Of a DNA stretch of 64,000 nt, positions 43,092-51,141 are shown piece after piece. The stretch is from Novosphingobium fluoreni (GTDB lineage: Bacteria; Pseudomonadota; Alphaproteobacteria; Sphingomonadales; Sphingomonadaceae). Where the stretch lies: contig NZ_JACIDY010000001.1 in NCBI RefSeq assembly GCF_014196615.1, positions 1 to 64,000 of the forward strand, given 5' to 3'. Both the position numbers and the translations under genes were made by a program. The notes beneath the pieces were generated by a model. That model ran no database searches, had not been told where the DNA came from, and saw only the letters and a program-made list of their open reading frames with translations. Numbering within the stretch: position 1 is the stretch's first letter; every line of letters starts with the position of its first letter.

Positions 43092-43403
43092 GCCTTACTC
43101 CTTCACAATGGCCGCCGCGCTTGACGCGTGACGACCGGCTACGTTTTTCACTCACCGCGAATGCGGCAAGCTCTCCGTGGCCGCGGACGCGACCAGGAGA
43201 AGTTCCGTTCGATGGGGAAGGAGCCGTGCCGAAGCACGATGCGGCACCGCGCCAGGAGCGAAGGGCCGAAAGAATTCTCTGTCCCCGTCTAGGCTGGAAA
43301 TTAAGGGGAAGCCCCCACCAACTGTCTCGGACGGCTGACACGGCCATGGCTTTCGCCGGACCGGTCAACGCGGGCCTTTGGCGAAAAAGCCTTTCAGAGT
43401 CAA
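43092..43403 (-). promoter_or_regulatory. rplJL leader and candidate promoter
   Basis: A gene-free stretch upstream of rplJ that can form several GC-rich hairpins, in the position of the known L10 autoregulatory leader. A -35-like TTGACT lies at 43403-43398 on minus; the -10 is weak. I infer a leader regulated by L10-L12 but cannot draw the exact binding fold by eye. Confidence 0.45.
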
Positions 43404-43486
43404 GTCGCTCTAACGACTTGGTCATACCTGTGGCCGTATGGTCCGCCATCCGAATCCGCTATTGCGGCTATTCCGGGGGGTTTTGG

Positions 43487-44581
43487 GTGGACTTATCGAC
43501 GCTGCATGTGACCGATGCATTGGTCAACCTTACGTGTGGCCTGATGTGCCTTTCGATCTGGAGCCACGACCGCCGCGATCAGTGTCTGGCGCTGTGGGGC
43601 GTCGGACTGCTGATCTACGGCGTCGTCGCCTCTGTGCTGCCCTTCGCACCGCCCACCTGGATCTGGAGCAGCGCCAGTTACTCCGCCCTCGAAGTGGGCA
43701 TCCTGTTGTTCTGGGGCGGTTTCCGTTCGTTCGACGGCAAGCCCCCCTTCACCCGCCCGCTGCTGTTCCTGCCCTTCGCCCCGCTGTCCGTCTGTCTGTT
43801 GCTGGGCAGCCTGGGATGGGATTGGTCGGAGGCGGACCGCGCGGCCTTGCTGGCGCACTGCACCATCGCTGCGGCGCTGGCGACATATACGATACGTTCG
43901 CGCATGAGTTGGCGCTGCCCGCGCGCGATCTCGGCCTATTCGATGTATATCATCGCTGCCAGCGTCGCGATCCCGGCGCTGCTGCGCGGCACCTGGCTGA
44001 CCCCGACCTCGGCCGAGATCATGATCGCCCTGGTCGATCACGTCATGACGATCGTGTTCACCTTGTCGGTCATCGCGATGGTGGGCGAGCGTGATTTCCA
44101 GAAGGCCGCCCACGCCGCGCGCGTCGATCCGCTGACCGGCGTGCTGAACCGCAAGGGTCTGGCAGAAGCGATGATCAGCCGCACCTCTCCGCAAACCTTG
44201 ATGCTGGTGGACCTCGATCATTTCAAGGTGATCAACGATCAGTTCGGGCATGATTGCGGCGATGAAGTGCTGCGCGATTTCACCGGCCGCGCCAGCGCGA
44301 CGATCGGCGGTGCCGCGCTGCTGGCGCGCCTGGGCGGCGAGGAGTTCCTGATCGTCTCGGAAGACAAGTGCATCGACGAGGCGGAGCGCCTGGCCGAAGC
44401 CGTGCGTCTGGCCGCCCGCCGCGAACCGGTGCGTGCGGGGCAGGCTTCGATTCCCTTCACCGTCAGCATCGGGGTCACCATGTGCAACAGCACCGACGAT
44501 TTCCAACGCGCGGTAAAGCGGGCCGACGATGCGCTGTACCAGGCCAAGGCGAGTGGCCGGGACCGCGTGGTGACCTGCTGA
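43487..44581 (+). CDS. Membrane diguanylate cyclase (GGDEF, as GGEEF)
   Basis: A 364-residue protein. The N-terminal about 200 residues contain six or so hydrophobic helices. The C-terminal GGDEF domain begins at RVDPLTGVLNRKGL and carries the active-site loop GGEEF at residues 283-287. It should make cyclic di-GMP from GTP at the inner membrane. The preceding sequence does not show a clear RxxD inhibitory site, so feedback may be absent. The start is a GTG at 43487 (MDLSTLHVTDALVNL) with a GGGGGG site six bases upstream; the open frame continues much further upstream but overlaps the rplJ leader. No phosphodiesterase neighbour is seen. The membrane part probably senses an unknown signal. Confidence 0.85.
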   Translation: MDLSTLHVTDALVNLTCGLMCLSIWSHDRRDQCLALWGVGLLIYGVVASVLPFAPPTWIWSSASYSALEVGILLFWGGFRSFDGKPPFTRPLLFLPFAPLSVCLLLGSLGWDWSEADRAALLAHCTIAAALATYTIRSRMSWRCPRAISAYSMYIIAASVAIPALLRGTWLTPTSAEIMIALVDHVMTIVFTLSVIAMVGERDFQKAAHAARVDPLTGVLNRKGLAEAMISRTSPQTLMLVDLDHFKVINDQFGHDCGDEVLRDFTGRASATIGGAALLARLGGEEFLIVSEDKCIDEAERLAEAVRLAARREPVRAGQASIPFTVSIGVTMCNSTDDFQRAVKRADDALYQAKASGRDRVVTC

Positions 44582-44616
44582 TCGGGTAGCATGGCCCGCA
44601 TCATCGAATCAGAGAA

Positions 44617-45249
44617 TCACTGGGCCGTTATGGCCGACTTTGCTTTTGTCGCGGCGATCTTCGTGTCCCACGTAGCCCAGGGAATCGTGCGACCGGGATA
44701 AGCGACGTTCCTGAACGGCCAGTCCTGGCGCACCCATTCCATCACCCAGGACTGCAGCCGCGCGTCGAACCCCGCGTCGTATTCCGCCTGGGTCACCCAC
44801 ATCCGCACCACCGCATCGTATCCGGGCACCGGGCTGGGAGAGACGTAGACGCAGCCCCTCTCTCGCTTGCCGTCCGGCGTCAGCACGGCGTAGGCGAAGG
44901 ATTCGCTAGCAATGAAGCGGGCCTGTTCGGCCTTCATGTCCGCCATGGCCTCGGCTGCGGAGATGCCGGGATGCGGCCAGTTCTTGCTGCGCGTGAATGT
45001 GGCCTGCAAGTGCGGGATCGAAGACATGTAGGCGGCATGGTCGATCATCGCGAGATCAGGCCCGAGCGGGACAAGCTTGAAGCCCGGGCCGGTCGATCGC
45101 GTCGGTACCTTGAAGCTCGCCGGGACCAGTTCCGGCGATCGCGTGGCCGAAGACGGCAGCGGCGCAACCTCCTCGGCCCGCGCCACGCCGCTCGCCATCA
45201 CCATGATCGAACCGACAAGGGCGGCAAGCTTGAAGATATGGCCAGTCAT
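44617..45249 (-). CDS. Exported protein with GNAT-like C-terminal half
   Basis: A 210-residue protein with a signal-like N-terminus (FKLAALVGSIMVMASGVARA). The C-terminal half resembles acetyltransferase-like folds (HLQATFTRSKNWPHPG, FAYAVLTPDGKRERGCVYV, then MWVTQAEYDAGFDARLQSW). An acetyl-CoA loop is not obvious and an exported GNAT would lack its cofactor, so enzymatic activity is doubtful. The ATG at 45249 fits the signal peptide better than the codon at 45348. It converges with the GGDEF gene. The precise function is unknown. Confidence 0.65.
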   Translation of the reverse strand: MTGHIFKLAALVGSIMVMASGVARAEEVAPLPSSATRSPELVPASFKVPTRSTGPGFKLVPLGPDLAMIDHAAYMSSIPHLQATFTRSKNWPHPGISAAEAMADMKAEQARFIASESFAYAVLTPDGKRERGCVYVSPSPVPGYDAVVRMWVTQAEYDAGFDARLQSWVMEWVRQDWPFRNVAYPGRTIPWATWDTKIAATKAKSAITAQ

Positions 45250-45388
45250 TGCAGCGCCTCGGTCGGGATCGATAGGGGGTGGCCGGTTGAACCCCGAAAT
45301 GCGTGGCGAGCCTAGATACCCACGCGGGATGAGCGGCATAGAGCGCATCTATGGCCAAGCCGACGCGCTCGATGACGACGCGCCGGGT

Positions 45389-45652
45389 TCAACTGCCCTC
45401 CTGCGCTTCGTACCCCAGCAGGTCCCCCGGCTGGCAGCCGAGTTCGCGGCAGATCGCCTCCAGCGTGGAGAAGCGGATCGCCTTGGCCTTGCCGGTCTTC
45501 AGGATCGAGAGGTTGGCCAGCGTGATGCCGATCCGCTCAGCCAGCTCGGTCAAGGTCATGCGGCGTTCGTACAACAGATCGTCCAGCTTCACCACGATGC
45601 GGGTTCCTTCCGTGTCTTCGGTCTCGGTATCTGCTTTGGGCTTGGCCGCCAT
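45389..45652 (-). CDS. XRE-family transcriptional regulator
   Basis: An 87-residue DNA-binding protein. The helix-turn-helix covers about residues 25-75 (LLYERRMTLTELAERIGIT, then FSTLEAICRELGCQPGDLL), as in Cro/C1-type regulators. The N-terminal 20 residues are charged and probably flexible. The ATG at 45652 overlaps the stop of the DUF2975 gene upstream, so the two are translationally coupled. XRE plus DUF2975 membrane protein is a recurrent pair in bacteria, with the regulator thought to act on its own operon. The AATATCG palindromes at 46381-46444, upstream of the first gene of the cassette, are its best operator candidates. Confidence 0.88.
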   Translation of the reverse strand: MAAKPKADTETEDTEGTRIVVKLDDLLYERRMTLTELAERIGITLANLSILKTGKAKAIRFSTLEAICRELGCQPGDLLGYEAQEGS

Positions 45653-46203
45653 CACACGGTGCCTTCCAGTTCGGCGCGCATTTCCGCGCCCTTGCGGAAC
45701 ACCCGGGCCAGGATGAACAGGATCAGCATCAACAGCAGGCCATTGCCCGACACACCGCTGTCCACCTGGATCTCGCCTCGGATGTGCGGCGCATCTCCCG
45801 CCACGCGATCCAGCAGGGTGGCGATCCCGCCGATCAGCGCGGAGGCCAACTGCACGCCCAGGGTCAGCCATGCCATCTGCGTCAGGCGCGTGGCGTTGAT
45901 CGGTACGAACGGATCGCCGGCCCCCACCGTGTCCACGATCCGCTTCAGCAGCTGAAATATGCGGAACAGGATCAGCACAAGCACGGTGGCGACGGCGAGC
46001 AGGCCGATGACGATGGGCACGAATTCGCGCGGGGAGAAGTGATGGGCTTCCTTCGCCAGCTCGATGGAAATCTCACTCTGGAAGATGAAGAGCAGCGGCA
46101 CGGCGGCCACGCAAGCGGCGGCGGCCACCAGCATGCAGGCCATGAGGAACCACAGCAGCCCCTTGGCAACGGCGAGCAGCGGATCGCGGGTGATGGCGTT
46201 CAT
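45652..46203 (-). CDS. DUF2975 membrane protein
   Basis: A 183-residue inner-membrane protein with about four hydrophobic helices (for example LLWFLMACMLVAAAACVAAV and VIGLLAVATVLVLILFRIF), and between them the family block LLKRIVDTVGAGDPF. DUF2975 proteins have no established activity. They nearly always neighbour a small XRE regulator, as here, where the stop overlaps the regulator's ATG. The ATG at 46203 is preferred; a codon five residues upstream has no better ribosome site. The cassette begins with a 43-residue peptide gene 25 bases upstream. I infer a signal-sensing membrane protein that modulates the regulator. Confidence 0.88.
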   Translation of the reverse strand: MNAITRDPLLAVAKGLLWFLMACMLVAAAACVAAVPLLFIFQSEISIELAKEAHHFSPREFVPIVIGLLAVATVLVLILFRIFQLLKRIVDTVGAGDPFVPINATRLTQMAWLTLGVQLASALIGGIATLLDRVAGDAPHIRGEIQVDSGVSGNGLLLMLILFILARVFRKGAEMRAELEGTV

Positions 46204-46227
46204 CGGTTTTCCCTCCAACTTCGCGGA

Positions 46228-46359
46228 TTACATCAGGACCGGGGTGGTGGCGGCGGGCCGCACCACATGGTTCATCGGCGCAGCAGTCTGGCTCCACAGC
46301 ATGGCGGCCAGGCCGAGTGCGAGGAATGGGGCGAAGGCGCGGGGTGTAGCGTGTGTCAT
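46228..46359 (-). CDS. Small exported or membrane peptide, first gene of XRE/DUF2975 cassette
   Basis: A 43-codon gene opening MTHATPRAFAPFLALGLAAM with a hydrophobic N-terminal helix, then LWSQTAAPMNHVV and a short Pro/Thr tail. A clear GGAGAACAGAC ribosome site precedes the ATG at 46359. The stop at 46228 lies 25 bases from the DUF2975 ATG. The good ribosome site, the tight spacing and the upstream palindromes argue for a real gene. It may be a signal-peptide-like secreted product or a membrane modulator of DUF2975; I do not recognise it. Confidence 0.6.
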   Translation of the reverse strand: MTHATPRAFAPFLALGLAAMLWSQTAAPMNHVVRPAATTPVLM

Positions 46360-46380
46360 TGTCTGTTCTCCGATACGGCT

Positions 46381-46444
46381 AATATCGATATTCAATAATG
46401 CCATTCCGCCGCATCGTCAAACGATAATATCGAAAAACGATATT
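46381..46444. promoter_or_regulatory. Twin AATATCG operators upstream of the XRE cassette
   Basis: AATATCGATATT (46381-46392) is a perfect palindrome. AATATCG, AAAAA, CGATATT (46426-46444) is a perfect inverted repeat with the same half-site, spaced for two dimers about 45 bases apart. They lie 22-85 bases upstream of the small peptide gene and are the most AT-rich part of the region. They are probably the binding sites of the XRE regulator. Confidence 0.65.
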
Positions 46445-46493
46445 CCCCTTATCGAAGATCGGTTGGCCACGTTTTGCCGTCGGCTTTCAACAT

Positions 46494-46527
46494 AAAAAAA
46501 GGGCGGCTTCCGCGTGGGAAGCCGCCC
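46494..46527 (-). terminator. Intrinsic terminator
   Basis: A GGGCGGCTTCC / GGGAAGCCGCCC stem with a four-base loop, followed on minus by TTTTTTT. It ends the transcript of the Ala-rich protein gene, 26 bases after its stop. Confidence 0.9.
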
Positions 46528-46552
46528 GATTGCGTCAGGAAGGAAGGACCCG

Positions 46553-47605
46553 TTAGGCCGTGACGAGCGGCGACTTAACGGGGGCAGGCGTTGAGGGCTT
46601 GGCCGTCGACGACTGATAAGAGCGGAAATCGAACGGAGCCTCGCGATGGCCCTCCGCCTCCAGGCGCTGCAGGATCAGACGGGCGCGCTTGCGGCGGGCC
46701 TGGCGCGAGGTGAAGGGGTTTGCTTCATCCGGCGCCGCATCCACCATACGCTCCAGCATAGCCGCGCGCTCCTCTGCGTTCGCCGGCGCTCTGGTCATTG
46801 CCGAAGCGGCGGTCGGAGTGGCGAAAGTGCGGTTGGGTCGCGCAGTGACCACGGGGGCGGCGACATAGGCCGGAGTGGACTCCTCACGCGGGGCCTCAGC
46901 CCTTTCGGTGGCGACGAAGGCCGGTTCGGCAGCAACCTGCTCGTCCGTTTCCACGCGGCGGCGGCGCGAACGCGTAGCAGCGAACCCGGCAGCGCCGATG
47001 CCCAGCAAGCCCAGCAGGCCGGCGATCGCGACGCCGGGGATGCCGTCCTGCGCCGGGGTGGCGGGATCAGCCTGGGGTGCCGGGGCCGGCTCCACGGCAC
47101 GCGTCGGCGTGTCGTTGAGGATGTTGGCGCTCGAAGCCTTTGCGGGGAGCGCAGGGGCGGTATCAGCCGCCGCCGCAGGCGCGGCAGCCGCCGCAACGGC
47201 AGGCGTGGCGGTGGAGGTGCGAGCGGTTTCACGCGCATCAGCCTGCGGGGTCGCCGAACGCGTGCTGCGTGCCGAACCAGCCGTCGCTGCCGGTTCCGAC
47301 GAGGCGGCGGTGGTGTTGGTCGCCGCCGGAGCCGCAGCCGTGTCGGTCGCAGTCACCGGATCAACCGAGATCGCGGGGGCGCCGGTCGTGGCAGACGCTG
47401 TTGCCGGGGCCGGAACCGAGGCCGGTGCCGCCTGAATCGGCGACGCCATCGGCGTAGTTGCCGGCTGTGCAGGGGCCGAAGCGGCAGGCGGCGCAATATC
47501 AATGACCGGCGCGGCTTCCTGAGCCGAGGCGGAAGTGGAACCAAGCGCGAGAACAGCGGCAATCGCTGCAGTGGCGCTGAACGAACGAGTGAATGTCTGT
47601 GCCAT
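46553..47605 (-). CDS. Ala/Pro-rich exported membrane-anchored protein
   Basis: A 350-residue low-complexity protein. A signal peptide (FSATAAIAAVLALGSTSASA) is followed by about 170 residues rich in Ala, Pro, Thr and Ser, probably unfolded and spanning the periplasm. One hydrophobic helix at about 197-215 (GVAIAGLLGLLGIGAAGFA) ends in Arg-Ser-Arg-Arg-Arg-Arg. A more structured C-terminal tail follows (RAPANAEERAAMLERMVD, ARRKRARLILQRLEAEGHRE). The topology predicted is an extended periplasmic domain, a membrane helix and a basic cytoplasmic tail. No family recognised. The ATG at 47605 is chosen over 47623 for fit with the signal peptide. Single gene with a strong terminator. Confidence 0.7.
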   Translation of the reverse strand: MAQTFTRSFSATAAIAAVLALGSTSASAQEAAPVIDIAPPAASAPAQPATTPMASPIQAAPASVPAPATASATTGAPAISVDPVTATDTAAAPAATNTTAASSEPAATAGSARSTRSATPQADARETARTSTATPAVAAAAAPAAAADTAPALPAKASSANILNDTPTRAVEPAPAPQADPATPAQDGIPGVAIAGLLGLLGIGAAGFAATRSRRRRVETDEQVAAEPAFVATERAEAPREESTPAYVAAPVVTARPNRTFATPTAASAMTRAPANAEERAAMLERMVDAAPDEANPFTSRQARRKRARLILQRLEAEGHREAPFDFRSYQSSTAKPSTPAPVKSPLVTA

Positions 47606-47849
47606 GCCAAGCAGAATGCGCATTCTACTGATCGGTTACAGCATAAATATCAAAATACGGGATAGAATGACTTAAAACAGACGATGAGCTGAGTTGATAA
47701 CCTACGCAAGTATGCTGTTTTCCGCGCAATCCATCCTAACTTTTGGCATTCAACTGACATTATATTCGCATTAATCTCAAGTTCATTTAAAAGAAAACAA
47801 TTTTCTCCTCGCTTTTCTCGGGAAGATTTAAAACCCGTGATCAGCCATT
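47606..47849. other. AT-rich gap downstream of the glycogen operon
   Basis: 244 bases between the glgX stop and the Ala-rich protein start, both on minus. The stretch is clearly AT-richer than its surroundings and should hold the promoter of the Ala-rich gene. I see no T-run-bearing hairpin for the glg operon and no ORF. Confidence 0.4.
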
Positions 47850-49643
47850 CTATCGTAGCTGTAACGAAGAAGCCTCACGATCAACCTCAAAGCCATAAGG
47901 CCGGGCAGGATCATCCGATCGGTAGGCCACATAGCCCGCCCCCGCTGCCTCCCAGTCCGCCACCGTCATTGGGCCGTGCCGCGACAGCCACTGCCCGGCT
48001 TGCGGAAATTGCGTGAACCACTTGCGCCGCTCGGCCCGCCATCGCGCCAAGCCGGCGACATAGTCCTCCAACGCCAGATCGCGGCCCGCCCAGTCGACCC
48101 AGGTCACCGGGTTATCCTGCGCGTAGGCGTTGTTGTTGCCTTGTTGCGAGCGGCCGAACTCGTCCCCCGCCGTCAGCATCACGGTACCGGTGGACGCGAA
48201 CAGCGTGCCCAGCAGGGCCCGCGCGGCTGCTTGCCGCCTTGCCAGCAGGGCGGGGTCATCGCTGGGCCCTTCGACGCCGTTGTTCCACGAGAAGTTCTCA
48301 CCGTGGCCGTCCCGGTTGTCCTCGCCGTTGGCGTGGTTGTGCCGCTCGGCATAGGCGAGCATGTCGGCCAGGGTGAAACCATCGTGCGCGGCGAGGAAGT
48401 TTATCGAGCGGCAGTCTGCACCGAAGACATCCGATGATCCCGCCAGCCGCGTGGCCAGCGCGCCGATGCTGCCGTCGCCCCGCCAGAAGCGGCGTACATC
48501 GTCCCGGAAACGGTCGTTCCATTCCAGCCAGTGGGGCGGGAACGCTCCCAGTTGGTAACCTCCCGGCCCCACGTCCCACGGTTCGGCGATCAGGATGCGG
48601 TTGGCCAGCAGCGGATCGGCGGCGATCTGGGCGAAGATCGGCGCTTGCGGGGAAAAGCCGGGGCCGCGCGCCAGCACGGTGGCAAGGTCGAAGCGGAAGC
48701 CGTCCACCCCGCAAGCCGACACGAAGTGCCGCATGGCATCCAGCGTCAGCCGCCGGACCCACGGGTTCGCGAAGTCCAACGTGTTGCCGGTGCCGGCATC
48801 GTTGATCAGCGCGCCGTCGGGGCCCTTGGCATAAGCCGCGTCATCCAGCCCGCGCAGGGACAGGACGCCGCCCTGCGTATCGCTTTCACCGGTGTGGTTG
48901 AACACCAGGTCGAGGATCACGGCGATCCCTTCGGCGTGCAACGCCGCCACCGTTTCGCGCAGTTCCTCCACGCCGCCGGGGCACAAGCCCGGGTCCAGCG
49001 CCATCAGCGCCACCGGATTGTAGCCCCAGGCGTTGCACAGGCCGAGCGGCGGCAAGTGCCGCTCATCGATCCAGGCGACGATCGGCATCAGTTCCACCGC
49101 CGTGACATGCAGCTTCCTGAGGTGCGCCAGCACCGCAGGCTGCGCCAAGGCCGCCACCGTGCCACGCTGCGCCTCGGGCACATCAGGGTGAAGCATGGTG
49201 AACCCGCGCACGTTGATTTCATAGACGAGGCCGCCACGGATGTCGGGCGGGGCGGTGTCGACCGGGCGATGCGGCCCAGGCACGATTCCCTTGGGGACGA
49301 TACCCGCCGTGTCCGCGCCATACTGCGCCAGCGACGGGTGCTGCACGAAGCGGCGGTCCAGTTCCTGTGCGTAAGGATCCACCAGCAGCTTCGCCGGATC
49401 GAACCAGAGACCATGCTCCGGCACCCACTCACCGGCCGCGCGCAAACCGTAGCGGCTGCCGGTCAGGTCAACCGGCAGTTCCAGCCGCCATACCTCGCCA
49501 TCGCGGCGCATCGCGTGGCGCGTTTCCGCTCCGCCCCCATTCTCATCGGCGAACAGGCACAGCCACACTTGCGACGCGAGCGGACTGCGCACGGCGAAGT
49601 GGGTCTCGCCTGCCTCCACCCATGCGCCGAGGCGGTCGCTCAC
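47850..49643 (-). CDS. glgX: Glycogen debranching enzyme GlgX
   Basis: A 597-residue GH13 enzyme, short for the family (usually 650-700 residues) because the N-terminal CBM48-like part is brief. It removes short side chains by isoamylase-type cleavage of alpha-1,6 links after phosphorylase action. Catalytic blocks: LDLVFNHTGESD, the nucleophile Asp in GVDGFRFDLATVL, acid/base Glu in LIAEPWDVGPGGYQLG, and FLAAHDGFTLADML. It starts at a GTG (49643) overlapping the glgA stop (GTGA), giving VSDRLGAWVEAGE. The longer upstream frame is a shadow of glgA. Last gene of the glgPBCAX operon. Confidence 0.92.
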   Translation of the reverse strand: MSDRLGAWVEAGETHFAVRSPLASQVWLCLFADENGGGAETRHAMRRDGEVWRLELPVDLTGSRYGLRAAGEWVPEHGLWFDPAKLLVDPYAQELDRRFVQHPSLAQYGADTAGIVPKGIVPGPHRPVDTAPPDIRGGLVYEINVRGFTMLHPDVPEAQRGTVAALAQPAVLAHLRKLHVTAVELMPIVAWIDERHLPPLGLCNAWGYNPVALMALDPGLCPGGVEELRETVAALHAEGIAVILDLVFNHTGESDTQGGVLSLRGLDDAAYAKGPDGALINDAGTGNTLDFANPWVRRLTLDAMRHFVSACGVDGFRFDLATVLARGPGFSPQAPIFAQIAADPLLANRILIAEPWDVGPGGYQLGAFPPHWLEWNDRFRDDVRRFWRGDGSIGALATRLAGSSDVFGADCRSINFLAAHDGFTLADMLAYAERHNHANGEDNRDGHGENFSWNNGVEGPSDDPALLARRQAAARALLGTLFASTGTVMLTAGDEFGRSQQGNNNAYAQDNPVTWVDWAGRDLALEDYVAGLARWRAERRKWFTQFPQAGQWLSRHGPMTVADWEAAGAGYVAYRSDDPARPYGFEVDREASSLQLR

Positions 49644-51139
49644 CGGCTGAGCGAGCGGTACAACTCGACGTAAGCCTGCCCGCTGGCGTTCCACGAAAAG
49701 TCCGCCGCCATGCCATTGCGCTGCAGCCGAACCCATTCCTCCGGGCGACCATAGAGCGTTGCAGTGCGCGATAGCGCGGCGACGAGGCTTTCGTAAGAGA
49801 CCGCCCCGTGCTGCACGCCGGTCGCCACTCCGGCAGCGAGAGCGGCGGGGTTCGCGTCGATCACCGTGTCCGCCAGGCCCCCCGTGCGCGCCACCACCGG
49901 CACGCAACCGTAAGCGAGGCCATAAAGCTGCGTCAGCCCGCAAGGCTCGAACCGCGAGGGCACCAGGATCGCATCGCCGCCCGCCTGCATCCGGTGGGAT
50001 AGCCCCTCGTCATAGCCGATCTTCACCGCGACCCGACCCGGATGGCGCGCCGCCGCTTCATGAAAGCGCGCCTCCATATCGGCATCGCCCGAACCCAGCA
50101 GCGCCAGCCGCCCGCCCAGGCCAACGAGATGGTCGATCGCCTCCAGCAGCACGTCTACGCCCTTCTGCCAGGTCAGCCGCGTGATCACGACGAACAGCGG
50201 GCCGCCCGCACGCGGCCCCTTGCCCGGCTCCAGCCCGAATTCGGCCTCCAGCGCGCGCTTGTTCGCCACTTTGCGCGACAGGGTGCGCGCGGTGTAGTTC
50301 TTGGCAATCAGTGGATCGCTTTCCGGGTTCCAGGTGGCGGCGTCGATCCCATTGAGAATGCCGGAAAGATCGCGACTGCGTGCGACCATCAGGCCCTGCA
50401 AACCCATGCCGAACTCTTCCGTGCGAATTTCCTGCGCGTAGGTCGGGCTGACCGTTGTGATCGCGCTGGCGGTGACGAGGCCCGCCTTCAACATGCTGAT
50501 GCCGCCGTGATATTCCACGCCGTCGACCGACCACGCCTCACGCGGCAGGCCCAGCCGGGGGAATATCTCCGCACCCTGCCAGCCCTGGAAGGCGATGTTG
50601 TGGATCGTCATCACCGAAGGAACCAGCGGCGCTTCGGGAGGCATGCCCCAGTGGAGGTAGGCAGGGGCCATCGCCGCCTGCCAGTCATGCGCGTGCAGCA
50701 CATCGAACTGGCGCCGCTTGCCGCGCACCACCATCGCACCGGCGGCGAGATCGGCGGCGGCGCGGCCCAGCGCGGCGAAGCGCAGCCAGTTATCGCTCCA
50801 GTCCCGCCCGGCCGGGTCGAGATAGGGGCTGCCATCGCGCACGAACAAGCTGGGCGCATCCAGCACCACCAGCGGGGAATCGCCCAGCATTCCGCCCAGC
50901 AGTCGCGCCGGTTCGCCCAGCAAGCTATCCCAGGTGTGGACCACGCGCTTGCGGCCTAGCCTTGCCAGCACTTGCGGATAGCCGGGCAGCAGCGTCGTCA
51001 CCTCCACGCCATGCGGCGCGACGGCGGCAGGCAGCGCACCTGCGACATCGGCGAGCCCACCCGTCTTCACGAGCGGCACCGCCTCGGACGTGACCGAAAG
51101 GACTCTCAATGGCATGGACAGCGGCCTGGGCAGCGGCAT
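49640..51139 (-). CDS. glgA: Glycogen synthase
   Basis: A 499-residue GT5 glucosyltransferase elongating alpha-1,4-glucan from ADP-glucose. The ADP-glucose binding motif is KTGGLADVAGALP near the N-terminus. Others are VLHAHDWQAAMAPAYL, the second-domain RLTWQKGVDVL, and SRFEPCGLTQLYGLAYG with the conserved acid. The start is uncertain by eight codons: ATG at 51139, two bases after the glgC stop, or 51115 (MPLRVLSVTSEAVP), which is closer to the usual family start. I list the longer one because it gives operon-like spacing. The stop overlaps glgX (GTGA). Confidence 0.94.
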   Translation of the reverse strand: MPLPRPLSMPLRVLSVTSEAVPLVKTGGLADVAGALPAAVAPHGVEVTTLLPGYPQVLARLGRKRVVHTWDSLLGEPARLLGGMLGDSPLVVLDAPSLFVRDGSPYLDPAGRDWSDNWLRFAALGRAAADLAAGAMVVRGKRRQFDVLHAHDWQAAMAPAYLHWGMPPEAPLVPSVMTIHNIAFQGWQGAEIFPRLGLPREAWSVDGVEYHGGISMLKAGLVTASAITTVSPTYAQEIRTEEFGMGLQGLMVARSRDLSGILNGIDAATWNPESDPLIAKNYTARTLSRKVANKRALEAEFGLEPGKGPRAGGPLFVVITRLTWQKGVDVLLEAIDHLVGLGGRLALLGSGDADMEARFHEAAARHPGRVAVKIGYDEGLSHRMQAGGDAILVPSRFEPCGLTQLYGLAYGCVPVVARTGGLADTVIDANPAALAAGVATGVQHGAVSYESLVAALSRTATLYGRPEEWVRLQRNGMAADFSWNASGQAYVELYRSLSR

Positions 51140-51141
51140 CG

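Noticed and set aside
42889..43449. 186-codon minus-strand frame upstream of and overlapping rplJ
   Set aside because: It lies in the rplJ leader and overlaps rplJ in another frame; Arg-rich and without motif.
44617..45249. Calling this gene a functional N-acetyltransferase
   Set aside because: The N-terminus looks exported and no acetyl-CoA loop is evident; kept as an exported protein with GNAT-like sequence.
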